Positions 8,580 to 15,331 of a DNA stretch of 64,000 bases are shown here, piece after piece. Position numbers and translations under genes: made by a program. The notes below the pieces were generated by a model, which made no database searches, was not told the origin of the DNA, and saw nothing but the letters and a program-made list of their open reading frames with translations. Each line of letters begins with the position of its first letter. The stretch's first letter is position 1. The stretch covers positions 1-64,000 of the forward strand of contig JAFXRG010000041.1 in assembly GCA_017526525.1 (NCBI GenBank), given 5' to 3'. This DNA is from Clostridia bacterium (GTDB lineage Bacteria; Bacillota; Clostridia; Christensenellales; Aristaeellaceae).

Positions 8580-10073
8580 TCAGAATAACGCGTATTCGGG
8601 ATTCTTCCGTTTGATGAGGAAGTTTGTGAGGATGATCACAATGAACCCGAACAGGGACTGGAACAGTCCCGCCGCCGTGCCCAGTCCCATGGAGAGGGGC
8701 TGCGTCGTGGTGATACGGTACACATAGGTGTCAAAGATATCGGTGGTGGAGAACAGGGTGCCGTTGTTGCCCACCAGCTGATAGAACAGTTCAAACTGTC
8801 CCTTCATGATGCCGCCGAGCGCATAGAGCAGGAGAATAATGAAGGTCGGCTTGAGCAGGGGAACCGTGATGTACCGGATCTGCTGCCAGATGTTCGCGCC
8901 GTCGATCTGGGCTGCCTCGTAGTAATCGGAGGAAATCCCGGTGATCGTCGCCAGATAGACCACCATGCCGTAGCCGATGTTCTTCCACAGGTAGAACACG
9001 GTGATGATCCAGGGCCAGTAGGAGGGCGTGTTGTAGAAATCAACCTTCGGGCTGCCGATGGACGTCATGAAGTTGTTGAACAGCCCGACATCGTATTCGA
9101 ACACGTTGAACACCAGCACCCGCAGGATGACGTAGGAAACGAAATACGGCATGAAGATCATCGTCTGGGAGGTCTTCTTCAGATATTTGTTTGCCACCTG
9201 GCTGATCAGGATCGCGAAGAAGATCTGCAGCACGTTGCCGACGACGATAAAGACCAGATTGTACAGGATCGTGTTGGTGGTCAGGTGCAGGATCTCCGAA
9301 TGGAGCAGGAACTCGAAGTTCTTGAATCCGACGAAGGGGCTGGCGAACAGGGAGTCCCGGAAATTGAACTGCGTGAAGGCGAAGTAGATGCCGGCCATGG
9401 GCAGGTAGTTGTTGATCAGGAAGAACACGAAGCAGGGAACCAGGAACAGGAACAGGATCCAGTTCCGGCGCACTTCCTCGAGAAATCCGTGCTCCCGGCG
9501 GAGGGTCCGCTCGTCCTTCTCCATCCTTTTGCTGGCCAGGTATCCGATCACGCTGACCGCGGCGGAGGCGTAGACCGGCGCGCCGGCCCGAAAGCCCGCC
9601 ATGCCGTAATGGTTATTTGCGAAAAGGATCAGGCCCAGGGTGCCAGCTGAAAGGAGCAGGGAGAAGAGCATGCCGGACTGGATGCGGCTGTACATGGGCA
9701 GCATGCCTTTTCCGCCCGCTGCTTTCTTCCGCAGGAAGAACAGCCCGAGGCCCCAGAGGTGGAACGCCGCGGACGCCGCGGCAATCATCAGCAGGATGAA
9801 GGACCACAGTCCCAGCACGCCCTGCTTGCTGTCCTGCACAAAGGAGAGGAAGGTGAAGACGGAATAGCTGCCGCTCAGCTTCTTCACCGCGGAAGCCTTC
9901 AGCTTCATCACGTCAAACAGGGCTTCCGTTTCGTTCAGGAAAATCCAGTGAACCATGGGAAGCAGCATCAGCAGGAGAAGAGCGGACGCAGCAGCCGCGA
10001 TATAGATATTCCTGTGCCTGGTGACGGACTGCCTGCAGGCCGGATTTCCCTTTCCGATGGCGGCGACGTTCAT
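8580..10073 (-). CDS. ABC transporter permease (LplB type) with extra N-terminal membrane domain
   Basis: First gene of the operon, 497 residues. Residues about 205-497 form a normal LplB-like permease (start RNWILFLFLVPCFVFFLINN, EAA loop EAAQIDGANIWQQIRYITVP). Family members are usually about 300 residues. Here about 200 residues come first, with four further predicted membrane segments (around residues 25-47, 87-113, 130-150, 163-182) and a polar loop between the first two. I see no frame break that would make it two genes, and no ribosome site for a separate internal start was recognised. The extra part may gate or anchor the transporter; that is speculation. Confidence 0.88.
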   Translation of the reverse strand: MNVAAIGKGNPACRQSVTRHRNIYIAAAASALLLLMLLPMVHWIFLNETEALFDVMKLKASAVKKLSGSYSVFTFLSFVQDSKQGVLGLWSFILLMIAAASAAFHLWGLGLFFLRKKAAGGKGMLPMYSRIQSGMLFSLLLSAGTLGLILFANNHYGMAGFRAGAPVYASAAVSVIGYLASKRMEKDERTLRREHGFLEEVRRNWILFLFLVPCFVFFLINNYLPMAGIYFAFTQFNFRDSLFASPFVGFKNFEFLLHSEILHLTTNTILYNLVFIVVGNVLQIFFAILISQVANKYLKKTSQTMIFMPYFVSYVILRVLVFNVFEYDVGLFNNFMTSIGSPKVDFYNTPSYWPWIITVFYLWKNIGYGMVVYLATITGISSDYYEAAQIDGANIWQQIRYITVPLLKPTFIILLLYALGGIMKGQFELFYQLVGNNGTLFSTTDIFDTYVYRITTTQPLSMGLGTAAGLFQSLFGFIVIILTNFLIKRKNPEYALF

Positions 10074-10088
10074 CCTGATCCCTCCGGT

Positions 10089-10100
10089 GTAACGTTTTAA
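10089..10100. promoter_or_regulatory. LacI-type operator, downstream copy
   Basis: GTAACGTTTTAA, an imperfect palindrome sharing the AACGTT core, lies in the leader of the operon 16 bases before the first start codon. Its centre is 33 bp, about three helical turns, from the operator at 10121-10134, a spacing suited to cooperative binding. Confidence 0.6.
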
Positions 10101-10120
10101 TAAAATACGTCTCTAAAAAA

Positions 10121-10134
10121 TTGAAACGTTTTAA
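10121..10134. promoter_or_regulatory. LacI-type operator at transcription start
   Basis: TTGAAACGTTTTAA, a near-perfect palindrome, sits directly downstream of the -10 box of the operon promoter, where a bound LacI repressor would block initiation. Confidence 0.75.
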
Positions 10135-10143
10135 TTCGAGCGC

Positions 10144-10172
10144 ATTCTATCATGGATGTACGGGCGTGTCAA
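10144..10172 (-). promoter_or_regulatory. Promoter of the glycan import operon
   Basis: On the minus strand TTGACA (10172-10167) and TAGAAT (10149-10144) are 17 bp apart. The predicted start falls just before the operator at 10134-10121. Confidence 0.82.
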
Positions 10173-10309
10173 TACAGTTTTTCAAAAAAAATCCCGTACC
10201 AGGGCAGTCTCATTTAAAATCAACGCCAAAATGTAAAGGATGGTAGCCAAATTTACCAATTAGCCAAAGGATTCGAAGCGCCTCAAAGCGAATAAAATCA
10301 ACGAGGTGA

Positions 10310-10507
10310 GGCACGTTAGAGAAGGCAAAAGTACTGTCGTTGGATCGCATAATGGAACTGTTCGAGGAGATACCAGATCCAAGACGTCCCGGAGGCAATA
10401 TTAAGCATAAATTGGTGGATCTTCTGGTCATCATTCTTCTTGGAGTGATCTGTGGATGCGAGACGTGGATTGAGATATCGGCATGTTTGTTCCCGCCGCG
10501 ATTATAG
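10310..10507 (+). pseudogene. ISAs1 family transposase, N-terminal fragment
   Basis: The frame reads EKAKVLSLDRIMELFEEIPD, then PRRPGGNIKHKLVDLL and VIILLGVICGCETWIEI, which is the N-terminal DDE_Tnp_1-associated domain of ISAs1-type transposases. Similarity stops after WIEI, and the frame then ends at a TAG at 10505. No DDE catalytic region is present. The segment agggcagtctca at 10201-10212 might be one end of the element, but a matching inverted repeat was not found. It is a relic between the glycan operon and the kinase pair, and marks this border as a past insertion point. Confidence 0.75.
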
Positions 10508-10566
10508 AAACCATCGGAATACTGATTGGCATTTCCATTATTAACACTGGGGGAAAAGCAGGGAAT

Positions 10567-11064
10567 ATGAAGGTCATAATCATCAACGGCCCCATGGGTG
10601 TCGGGAAAACCGCAACAGGAAAGTATATTGCTGAAAATAATCCTGGGACTGCTTTCATTGACGGCGACTGGTGCATGGATATCCATCCTTTTATCGGAAA
10701 CCGTGAGACAAAAGCCATGGCAATCGATAACATTCTGCATATGATCGGCAATTATCAGAAATGCAGCGAATGCAAAATGGTCGTATTAGCCTGGCTGATG
10801 GATGATCAGTGGGTACTCCAGAGTATTATGGATGGACTCTCCGCCCTGCAGACAGAAGTAAAAAGTGTCACGCTGACATGTGACAGGGAAACGCTGACCA
10901 GACGTTGGAAGAGTGATCACAATTGCGAATGGAGAACGAATCAATGGCTTGAGGTCAGTCTGAAGTCACTGCCGTATTTCTCATCCATGAAAGATGCCAT
11001 TGACACCTGCGATTCAGCCGTTGATCAAATTGCTGGCGTGATTATGGGGGAGGGAAGATCATGA
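10567..11064 (+). CDS. P-loop kinase-like protein
   Basis: Small NTP-binding protein of 165 residues. The Walker A motif INGPMGVGKTATGK is at residues 6-19, followed by a possible substrate-site acid in FIDGDWCMDIHPF. This resembles shikimate/gluconate kinase-like or chloramphenicol phosphotransferase-like small kinases, with a lid-like region RETLTRRWKSDH. The ATG at 10567 starts the P-loop strand in the usual place and follows gggaaaagcaggga; the upstream in-frame extension to 10483 overlaps the transposase relic and is unlikely. The stop overlaps the next start (ATGA), so the two are translationally coupled. Substrate unknown. Confidence 0.75.
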   Translation: MKVIIINGPMGVGKTATGKYIAENNPGTAFIDGDWCMDIHPFIGNRETKAMAIDNILHMIGNYQKCSECKMVVLAWLMDDQWVLQSIMDGLSALQTEVKSVTLTCDRETLTRRWKSDHNCEWRTNQWLEVSLKSLPYFSSMKDAIDTCDSAVDQIAGVIMGEGRS

Positions 11065-11867
11065 GTGATATATCAGGGTGCATGAATCAGGTACCGGCTT
11101 CGATCGCTGCTATCCTTGGAAATCAAACCGGGAAAATGGATAACCTTGGAAAGTCCATGGCGCAGGTATTTCTTTTTGATGATTATGTGCTGAAAATCCG
11201 TCCCGAGGGCGGTTGGGATACAGAAGATGTGAAGATTTTGCAGTGGCTTACCGGGAAAGCACCTGTTCCCCGGGTGGCGGCTCATGAAGTAAGGGATGGC
11301 AGAGATTGGCTGCTCATGACCCGGATTCAGGGACAGGAACTGTGCATGCCCAAAGTGATGAACAATCCTGTGCTCCTGCTGGACTGTATGGCTGAAGCCT
11401 TGCATACATTGTGGTCGATTCCCGTGGCTGATTGCCCGTTTGAAAGAACCGTTCCAGATAATCTTTCTCATGCTGAAGCGACAATCCTGTCCGGACGTTT
11501 TGATTCTTCTGACTGCGAGCCGGAAACTTTCGGACCAGGCGGGTTTGAAAATCCGAAAAAACTCCTGGACTGGCTGAAAAACAATCTGCCGCCTCAGGAT
11601 CGCGTGGTAACACACGGAGATTTCTGCCTGCCGAATCTCTTTACAGATGGGAAACAATTCACAGGATTTATTGATGTAGGAAACGCAGGAGCGGGTGATC
11701 GCTGGATGGATCTTGCCCTGGGATGGCGGAGTCTGAAACACAACAGCGACGGGCACTACGGAAAAGTCTATCCGAATATTGATCCGGATGATCTGTTCCG
11801 GGCAGCAGGGGTTCTGAAGGATGAAGAGAAACTCCGGTACTACATTCTGCTTGATGAATTGAACTGA
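11061..11867 (+). CDS. APH(3')-like aminoglycoside/small-molecule phosphotransferase
   Basis: Protein of 268 residues with the phosphotransferase fold of aminoglycoside 3'-phosphotransferases. The catalytic loop VVTHGDFCLPNLF (HGDxxxxN) and the metal-binding FIDVGNAGAGDRWMDLAL match APH(3') closely in pattern, and length is normal for that family (about 264). It is coupled to the kinase gene before it by a 4-base overlap. Whether it gives resistance to kanamycin-type drugs or phosphorylates another small molecule cannot be decided. The nearby transposase relic would be consistent with acquisition. The family call is firm; the drug spectrum is not. Confidence 0.85.
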   Translation: MSDISGCMNQVPASIAAILGNQTGKMDNLGKSMAQVFLFDDYVLKIRPEGGWDTEDVKILQWLTGKAPVPRVAAHEVRDGRDWLLMTRIQGQELCMPKVMNNPVLLLDCMAEALHTLWSIPVADCPFERTVPDNLSHAEATILSGRFDSSDCEPETFGPGGFENPKKLLDWLKNNLPPQDRVVTHGDFCLPNLFTDGKQFTGFIDVGNAGAGDRWMDLALGWRSLKHNSDGHYGKVYPNIDPDDLFRAAGVLKDEEKLRYYILLDELN

Positions 11868-11893
11868 TGGAGATAACTCATATACTTTGCTTT

Positions 11894-11974
11894 TTAAGGT
11901 TCATTAAAGGTTTCTGCAGATAATTACAGATGCGGGGTATCGTGCAGCCATCAGGCGTAAGACCGGATACTTCC
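11894..11974 (+). repeat. 81-bp dispersed direct repeat, copy A
   Basis: Starts ttaaggttcattaaagg and ends gaccggatacttcc. It matches 19921-20001 at 77 of 81 positions with no gaps, in the same orientation. It lies between the phosphotransferase stop and the esterase start. No coding role was recognised. Confidence 0.9.
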
Positions 11975-12002
11975 CTTATCACTCATTCAGGAGGGAATCA
12001 AA

Positions 12003-12962
12003 ATGAAACGTTTACTGGCTGTACTGATCGTAATGTCTGTGCTGATATCCGGAACTGCTTCCCTGGCAGAAGGACCGGGCGGAGGACGAGGAGGCCGCGG
12101 CGGAATGGGCGGTATCAGCAAGTCGGGAGACACCGAACTGCAGGCCATGATTGCCGAGACAGCTCCCAAATTTCAGCTGATGACCTATGAGGATACAGAA
12201 ACCGGAACCAGCCTGCAATATCAGCTGTTTATCCCGGAGAACTATGATGCTTCTGTCAGCTATCCCCTGATTCAGTTCATCCCCGATTCCAGTGTCGTCG
12301 GGAAGGGGGCAGATGCCGTGCTGACGCAGGGCTGGGGCGGCCTGATCTGGGCGACAGAAGAAGAACAGGCGAAGCATCCTGCCTTTGTGGTTGTGCCAGT
12401 CTTTACCGGAACTGTTGTGGATGATAATTTCAATCATTCAGCCCAGATTGATGTGGCCATGCGTCTGCTTAAATCACTGACGGAAACGTATTCGATTGAT
12501 ACAGACCGTATCTATACAACCGGCCAGTCCATGGGCGGCATGACCTCATTCCATCTGAGCATTGAATATCCGGATTTCTTTGCTGCATATTTGTTTGTCG
12601 GCAGCCAGTGGAATACCAGCCTTCTGGGCGGCCTGGAGCAGAAAAGTTTCTTCTATGTCGTTTCTGCCGGCGATCCTAAAGCATCCGCCGGCCAGGCGGA
12701 GCTTCTTGCCCTGTTCGATGCGGATGGTGCTGCTTACAGCCATTCAGAGTGGAGCGCGCAGGATGATGCTGAAACACAGAATGCTGCCGTTATGGCCATG
12801 CTGGCAGAAGGTAACAGCGCAAACTTTGTAACTTTCACACCGGGGACCACACTCGCGGAGGGACAGACTGGCGGAAACGGTGCGGGTGAACATATGACTT
12901 CTTTTGACTATGCGTACAAACTCGAAGCAGTCCGTAACTGGCTGTTCGAACAGAGCAAGTGA
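12003..12962 (+). CDS. Secreted alpha/beta hydrolase (esterase/depolymerase-like)
   Basis: Exported protein of 319 residues. A signal peptide (1-22, ending ASLAEG) is followed by a Gly/Arg-rich low-complexity run (residues 24-35, GPGGGRGGRGGM) before the catalytic domain. The hydrolase fold resembles LpqC/PHB-depolymerase-type esterases. The nucleophile Ser is in TTGQSMGGMTSF, and a late Gly-rich segment ends with GEHMTSFDYAYK, where the His may be catalytic. It would act on an ester outside the cell, for example an acetyl or feruloyl group on plant polysaccharide, though the substrate is not shown. The start follows ggaggg by seven bases. It sits directly after repeat copy A. Confidence 0.83.
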   Translation: MKRLLAVLIVMSVLISGTASLAEGPGGGRGGRGGMGGISKSGDTELQAMIAETAPKFQLMTYEDTETGTSLQYQLFIPENYDASVSYPLIQFIPDSSVVGKGADAVLTQGWGGLIWATEEEQAKHPAFVVVPVFTGTVVDDNFNHSAQIDVAMRLLKSLTETYSIDTDRIYTTGQSMGGMTSFHLSIEYPDFFAAYLFVGSQWNTSLLGGLEQKSFFYVVSAGDPKASAGQAELLALFDADGAAYSHSEWSAQDDAETQNAAVMAMLAEGNSANFVTFTPGTTLAEGQTGGNGAGEHMTSFDYAYKLEAVRNWLFEQSK

Positions 12963-13033
12963 ACATCACATGAGAGGATAAGCTTCTGCAGATAACAGCA
13001 GCTGTGAAGTATCATTGCCGGCAAATGGTATAT

Positions 13034-13759
13034 CTATCTCTTGAAATCGGCCACGGAAGCAATCCGTCCATCCTGATGAAGGGCGGCAAAATGCACAGTA
13101 TCTCCTATCATTTTGCTGCGAACTGAGATTTCTTCTCCTTCCTTGCACTGGGACATAAAGCAGATTTCCATTTCCTTCGGGGAAAAATCCTGCCAGAATC
13201 CGCTGTCATAAGCATCCTTGAACATAGAGATGTAATGCAGGTTATTCATATGCCGGTTTACATCAAGATCAGAGCTCCGGACCGTACGGATATACCGCTC
13301 TTCCGTTCCGTCCGCCGTTTTCCCGATACCGAGGAAATCCGGAATATCATTGGGGATATCCTCGGTGAAATCCTCCGGAAAATCGATTGCGGTCAGGCGC
13401 AGGGGACGCTGCCTGGCCAGGCTGAACACACAGCACTCCAGCTTTCCGCAGGCGGCAACCTTTCCATGCTGCAGGATTTCAATATTTTCATTCACCAGCA
13501 CAGGCTGCCGGTAAGGCTCCATCCATGCGCGGAGCGTCAGTTCCCCCTGATAATCCATCTTCTGTTTCAAAACCACATGATACCGGGTGTAGATCCAGCC
13601 TGCCTCATATTTCTGCGGCAGGACATCGTTTCCTTTGTCAATGGAATGCAGATGCCAGGTATGGACGTTTTGGAAATAATACATTGCACCGCGCAGACCG
13701 ATCAGTCCGTCATCATCCGCGTAATGATACTGAGGTAAATCTTTCTGGATAAAAGGCAT
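13034..13759 (-). CDS. Acyl-ACP thioesterase
   Basis: Double hot-dog fold thioesterase of 241 residues, the bacterial relative of plant FatA/FatB, which releases fatty acids from acyl carrier protein. The first hot dog contains WHLHSIDKGND and the second the typical SSDLDVNRHMNNLHYISM with the Asn/His residues used in the active site. Length is normal for clostridial members. It directly follows the ArsR-like fragment in the same direction with a 24-base gap and a good ribosome site (aggagga). It may adjust membrane fatty-acid supply; the link to neighbours is unclear. Confidence 0.88.
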   Translation of the reverse strand: MPFIQKDLPQYHYADDDGLIGLRGAMYYFQNVHTWHLHSIDKGNDVLPQKYEAGWIYTRYHVVLKQKMDYQGELTLRAWMEPYRQPVLVNENIEILQHGKVAACGKLECCVFSLARQRPLRLTAIDFPEDFTEDIPNDIPDFLGIGKTADGTEERYIRTVRSSDLDVNRHMNNLHYISMFKDAYDSGFWQDFSPKEMEICFMSQCKEGEEISVRSKMIGDTVHFAALHQDGRIASVADFKR

Positions 13760-13783
13760 TACTGGTCTCCTCCTATTTTTACA

Positions 13784-13939
13784 CTATTCTGTGATGTCAG
13801 GCACACGGGAACCGCGATAATCCATACGCATCATTTCAAGAATAATATGCTGCCTGGTCTCATCACCCATGGCAGAAAGTGTTTTATGGCATGCTTCAAA
13901 GTTCATGGCAAGATTTTCAATCTCTTTCGACAGATCCAT
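13784..13939 (-). pseudogene. Truncated ArsR-type regulator fragment (51 aa)
   Basis: The frame starts MDLSKEIENLAMNFEACHKT and continues LSAMGDETRQHIILEMMRM, then GSRVPDITE and a TAG. This is the N-terminal third of an ArsR-family winged helix, cut just before the recognition helix (normally followed by LSRPAVSHHL-like sequence). It has its own ribosome site (aaaggag, 7 bases ahead) and an extended -10 promoter. The in-frame upstream extension to 14221 shows no family similarity and is not adopted. It is either a remnant or a short leader or coupling ORF ahead of the thioesterase. Confidence 0.65.
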
Positions 13940-13981
13940 AACAGCACTCCTTTCAAATGATCCGTTTGAGTACTTGAACAA

Positions 13982-13990
13982 ATCATACCA
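13982..13990 (-). promoter_or_regulatory. Extended -10 promoter of the ArsR fragment/thioesterase unit
   Basis: TGGTATGAT on the minus strand gives an extended -10 (TGn-TATGAT) with no clear -35. The predicted start leaves a leader of about 36 bases before the ATG at 13939. Confidence 0.45.
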
Positions 13991-14174
13991 CAAGACTGCG
14001 TCAAGTGCTCTTCTGTAAAGAAAATCGATACGGATAATCACATCATAGTCGGCCATGTTCTCCACAACGGAAGCCAGTTCAGGCCGGGCGAAGGCAAATA
14101 TCGCACTTGCTTGATATTGGTTTTTTTGAAAATCGGTTGACATTGTGCGCATCTCTATGATATAAATCATAACG

Positions 14175-14188
14175 TTAGTTATCACTAA
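14175..14188. promoter_or_regulatory. TTAG-N6-CTAA dyad, distal copy
   Basis: TTAGTTATCACTAA lies inside the palindrome GTTAGTTATCACTAAC, 90 bases before the DUF3793 start. It has the same half-sites and spacing as 14251-14264. The pattern resembles DtxR/IdeR-type metal-responsive boxes, by analogy only. Confidence 0.55.
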
Positions 14189-14250
14189 CAAACATCCCCG
14201 CTTTAATTCCGACGTTATCATGGACAGCAGATTTTATTTTTGCAGAAGCA

Positions 14251-14264
14251 TTAGCTAAAACTAA
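14251..14264. promoter_or_regulatory. TTAG-N6-CTAA dyad, proximal copy
   Basis: TTAGCTAAAACTAA lies immediately upstream of the ribosome site of the DUF3793 gene (ATG at 14278). Its centre is 76 bp from the distal copy. It is a probable operator for the DUF3793-flavodoxin pair. Confidence 0.55.
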
Positions 14265-14277
14265 CCATAGGAGGCTT

Positions 14278-14826
14278 ATGTCACACGAGATGCTGATCCG
14301 GTGCTGTGCGCCAACCATGGCCAGCCTGAAGACCGGGAACATGTTCAACTGCCCGTTTGACAGCAAGAAGGAAATGACTGCCGAGCTGAGACGGCTGAAT
14401 CAGATTCTCGGCCCCAAAGGGCTCCGCGCTATTCCCCTGCGCTGGAATGACGGACGCGCCCTTGTGTATCTGTACCGGCCGAAAATGCTGGAGAAAGACC
14501 TTCAGAATGACCTGGCCGCACAGCTGCTTGCCGAATGCGGATACACCTGCGGAAATCCCAATGGCTGCGTTGCCCAGCTGATTGCCCGGCTTCGTGACTG
14601 CCATGATTTTCCGCATGAAGTAGGACTGTTTCTCGGCTATCCTCCGGCGGATGTAGACGGTTTCATACACCGGAAACACGCGTGCAAGCTTTCCGGAATC
14701 TGGAAGGTATATGACGATGTGGAAAGCGCTTCCCGGCAGTTTGCGCGCTGCAAGCGCTGCACGGAAATATACCTGCAGCGTTACCGCCAGGGATATTCCC
14801 TGGACAGGCTGACGATAACAGCCTGA
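14278..14826 (+). CDS. DUF3793 family protein
   Basis: Protein of 182 residues of the DUF3793 family, found mainly in Clostridia and of unknown function. Typical features are the opening HEMLIRCCAPTMASLKTGNMF, the CGYTC...CVAQLIARL segment, FPHEVGLFLGYPPADVDGFI, and a conserved run of Cys at the C-terminus (SRQFARCKRCTEIYLQRY). Several Cys residues could bind metal or haem, but no ligand is known. It lies 66 bases ahead of a flavodoxin gene, a common pairing in anaerobes, suggesting a redox or iron-linked role. Two TTAG-N6-CTAA boxes precede it. The start has an AGGAGG site 6 bases upstream. Confidence 0.88.
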   Translation: MSHEMLIRCCAPTMASLKTGNMFNCPFDSKKEMTAELRRLNQILGPKGLRAIPLRWNDGRALVYLYRPKMLEKDLQNDLAAQLLAECGYTCGNPNGCVAQLIARLRDCHDFPHEVGLFLGYPPADVDGFIHRKHACKLSGIWKVYDDVESASRQFARCKRCTEIYLQRYRQGYSLDRLTITA

Positions 14827-14892
14827 AATTTGCTGTTTCGTTTCCCGCAAGGGAATGGAATAGACCACAGAAGAAAGGATGGATTTACTACC

Positions 14893-15309
14893 ATGGGCAA
14901 AGTTGCGGTGATCTACTGGAGCGGTACCGGCAACACGGAGGCGATGGCGAACGCCGTCGCGGAAGGCGCAAAAGCGGCGGGAGCAGAGGTTGACCTGCTG
15001 ACCTGCGCGGATGTAAAGGGAGTGGACGGCTATGACGCTGTTGCGCTCGGATGCCCTGCCATGGGCTCAGAAGAACTGGAGGACGGCGAATTCCAGCCAA
15101 TGCTGGAGACCATTGAGCCTGCCCTTCCCGGCAAGAAAGTCGCGCTGTTCGGCAGCTATGACTGGGGAACGGGCGAATGGCTGGAAAGCTGGGAAGCGCG
15201 CTGCGCGGAAAAAGGAATTGCCCTGGCCGCTGATAGTGTGAAAGCGAACAACGCACCGGACGACGCTGCACTGGCCGCCTGCAAAGCGCTGGGTGCGGCA
15301 ATTGCCTGA
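14893..15309 (+). CDS. Flavodoxin
   Basis: Short-chain flavodoxin of 138 residues, an FMN electron carrier in the cytoplasm that can replace ferredoxin under iron shortage. The phosphate-binding loop WSGTGNTEAMA is at residues 9-19, and the flavin-contacting loops GCPAMGSEELED and FGSYDWGTGEWLESW follow in the expected order. The ATG at 14893 fits the first beta strand and follows aaagga; an upstream in-frame start at 14830 would add residues absent from the family. It is probably co-transcribed with DUF3793. Confidence 0.95.
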   Translation: MGKVAVIYWSGTGNTEAMANAVAEGAKAAGAEVDLLTCADVKGVDGYDAVALGCPAMGSEELEDGEFQPMLETIEPALPGKKVALFGSYDWGTGEWLESWEARCAEKGIALAADSVKANNAPDDAALAACKALGAAIA

Positions 15310-15331
15310 GTCTGAATATGATCTGGCCTGC

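Noticed and set aside
10483-10566. Earlier start of the P-loop kinase at 10483
   Set aside because: The added residues overlap the transposase relic and precede the P-loop strand that normally opens such kinases.
12975-13030. A possible third copy of the 81-bp repeat after the esterase gene
   Set aside because: Only TTCTGCAGATAA and scattered bases match; similarity beyond that is too low to call.
13940-14221. N-terminal extension of the ArsR fragment frame to 14221
   Set aside because: The added 94 residues match nothing. A ribosome site and promoter favour the start at 13939, and the extension would cover the operator boxes of the divergent gene.
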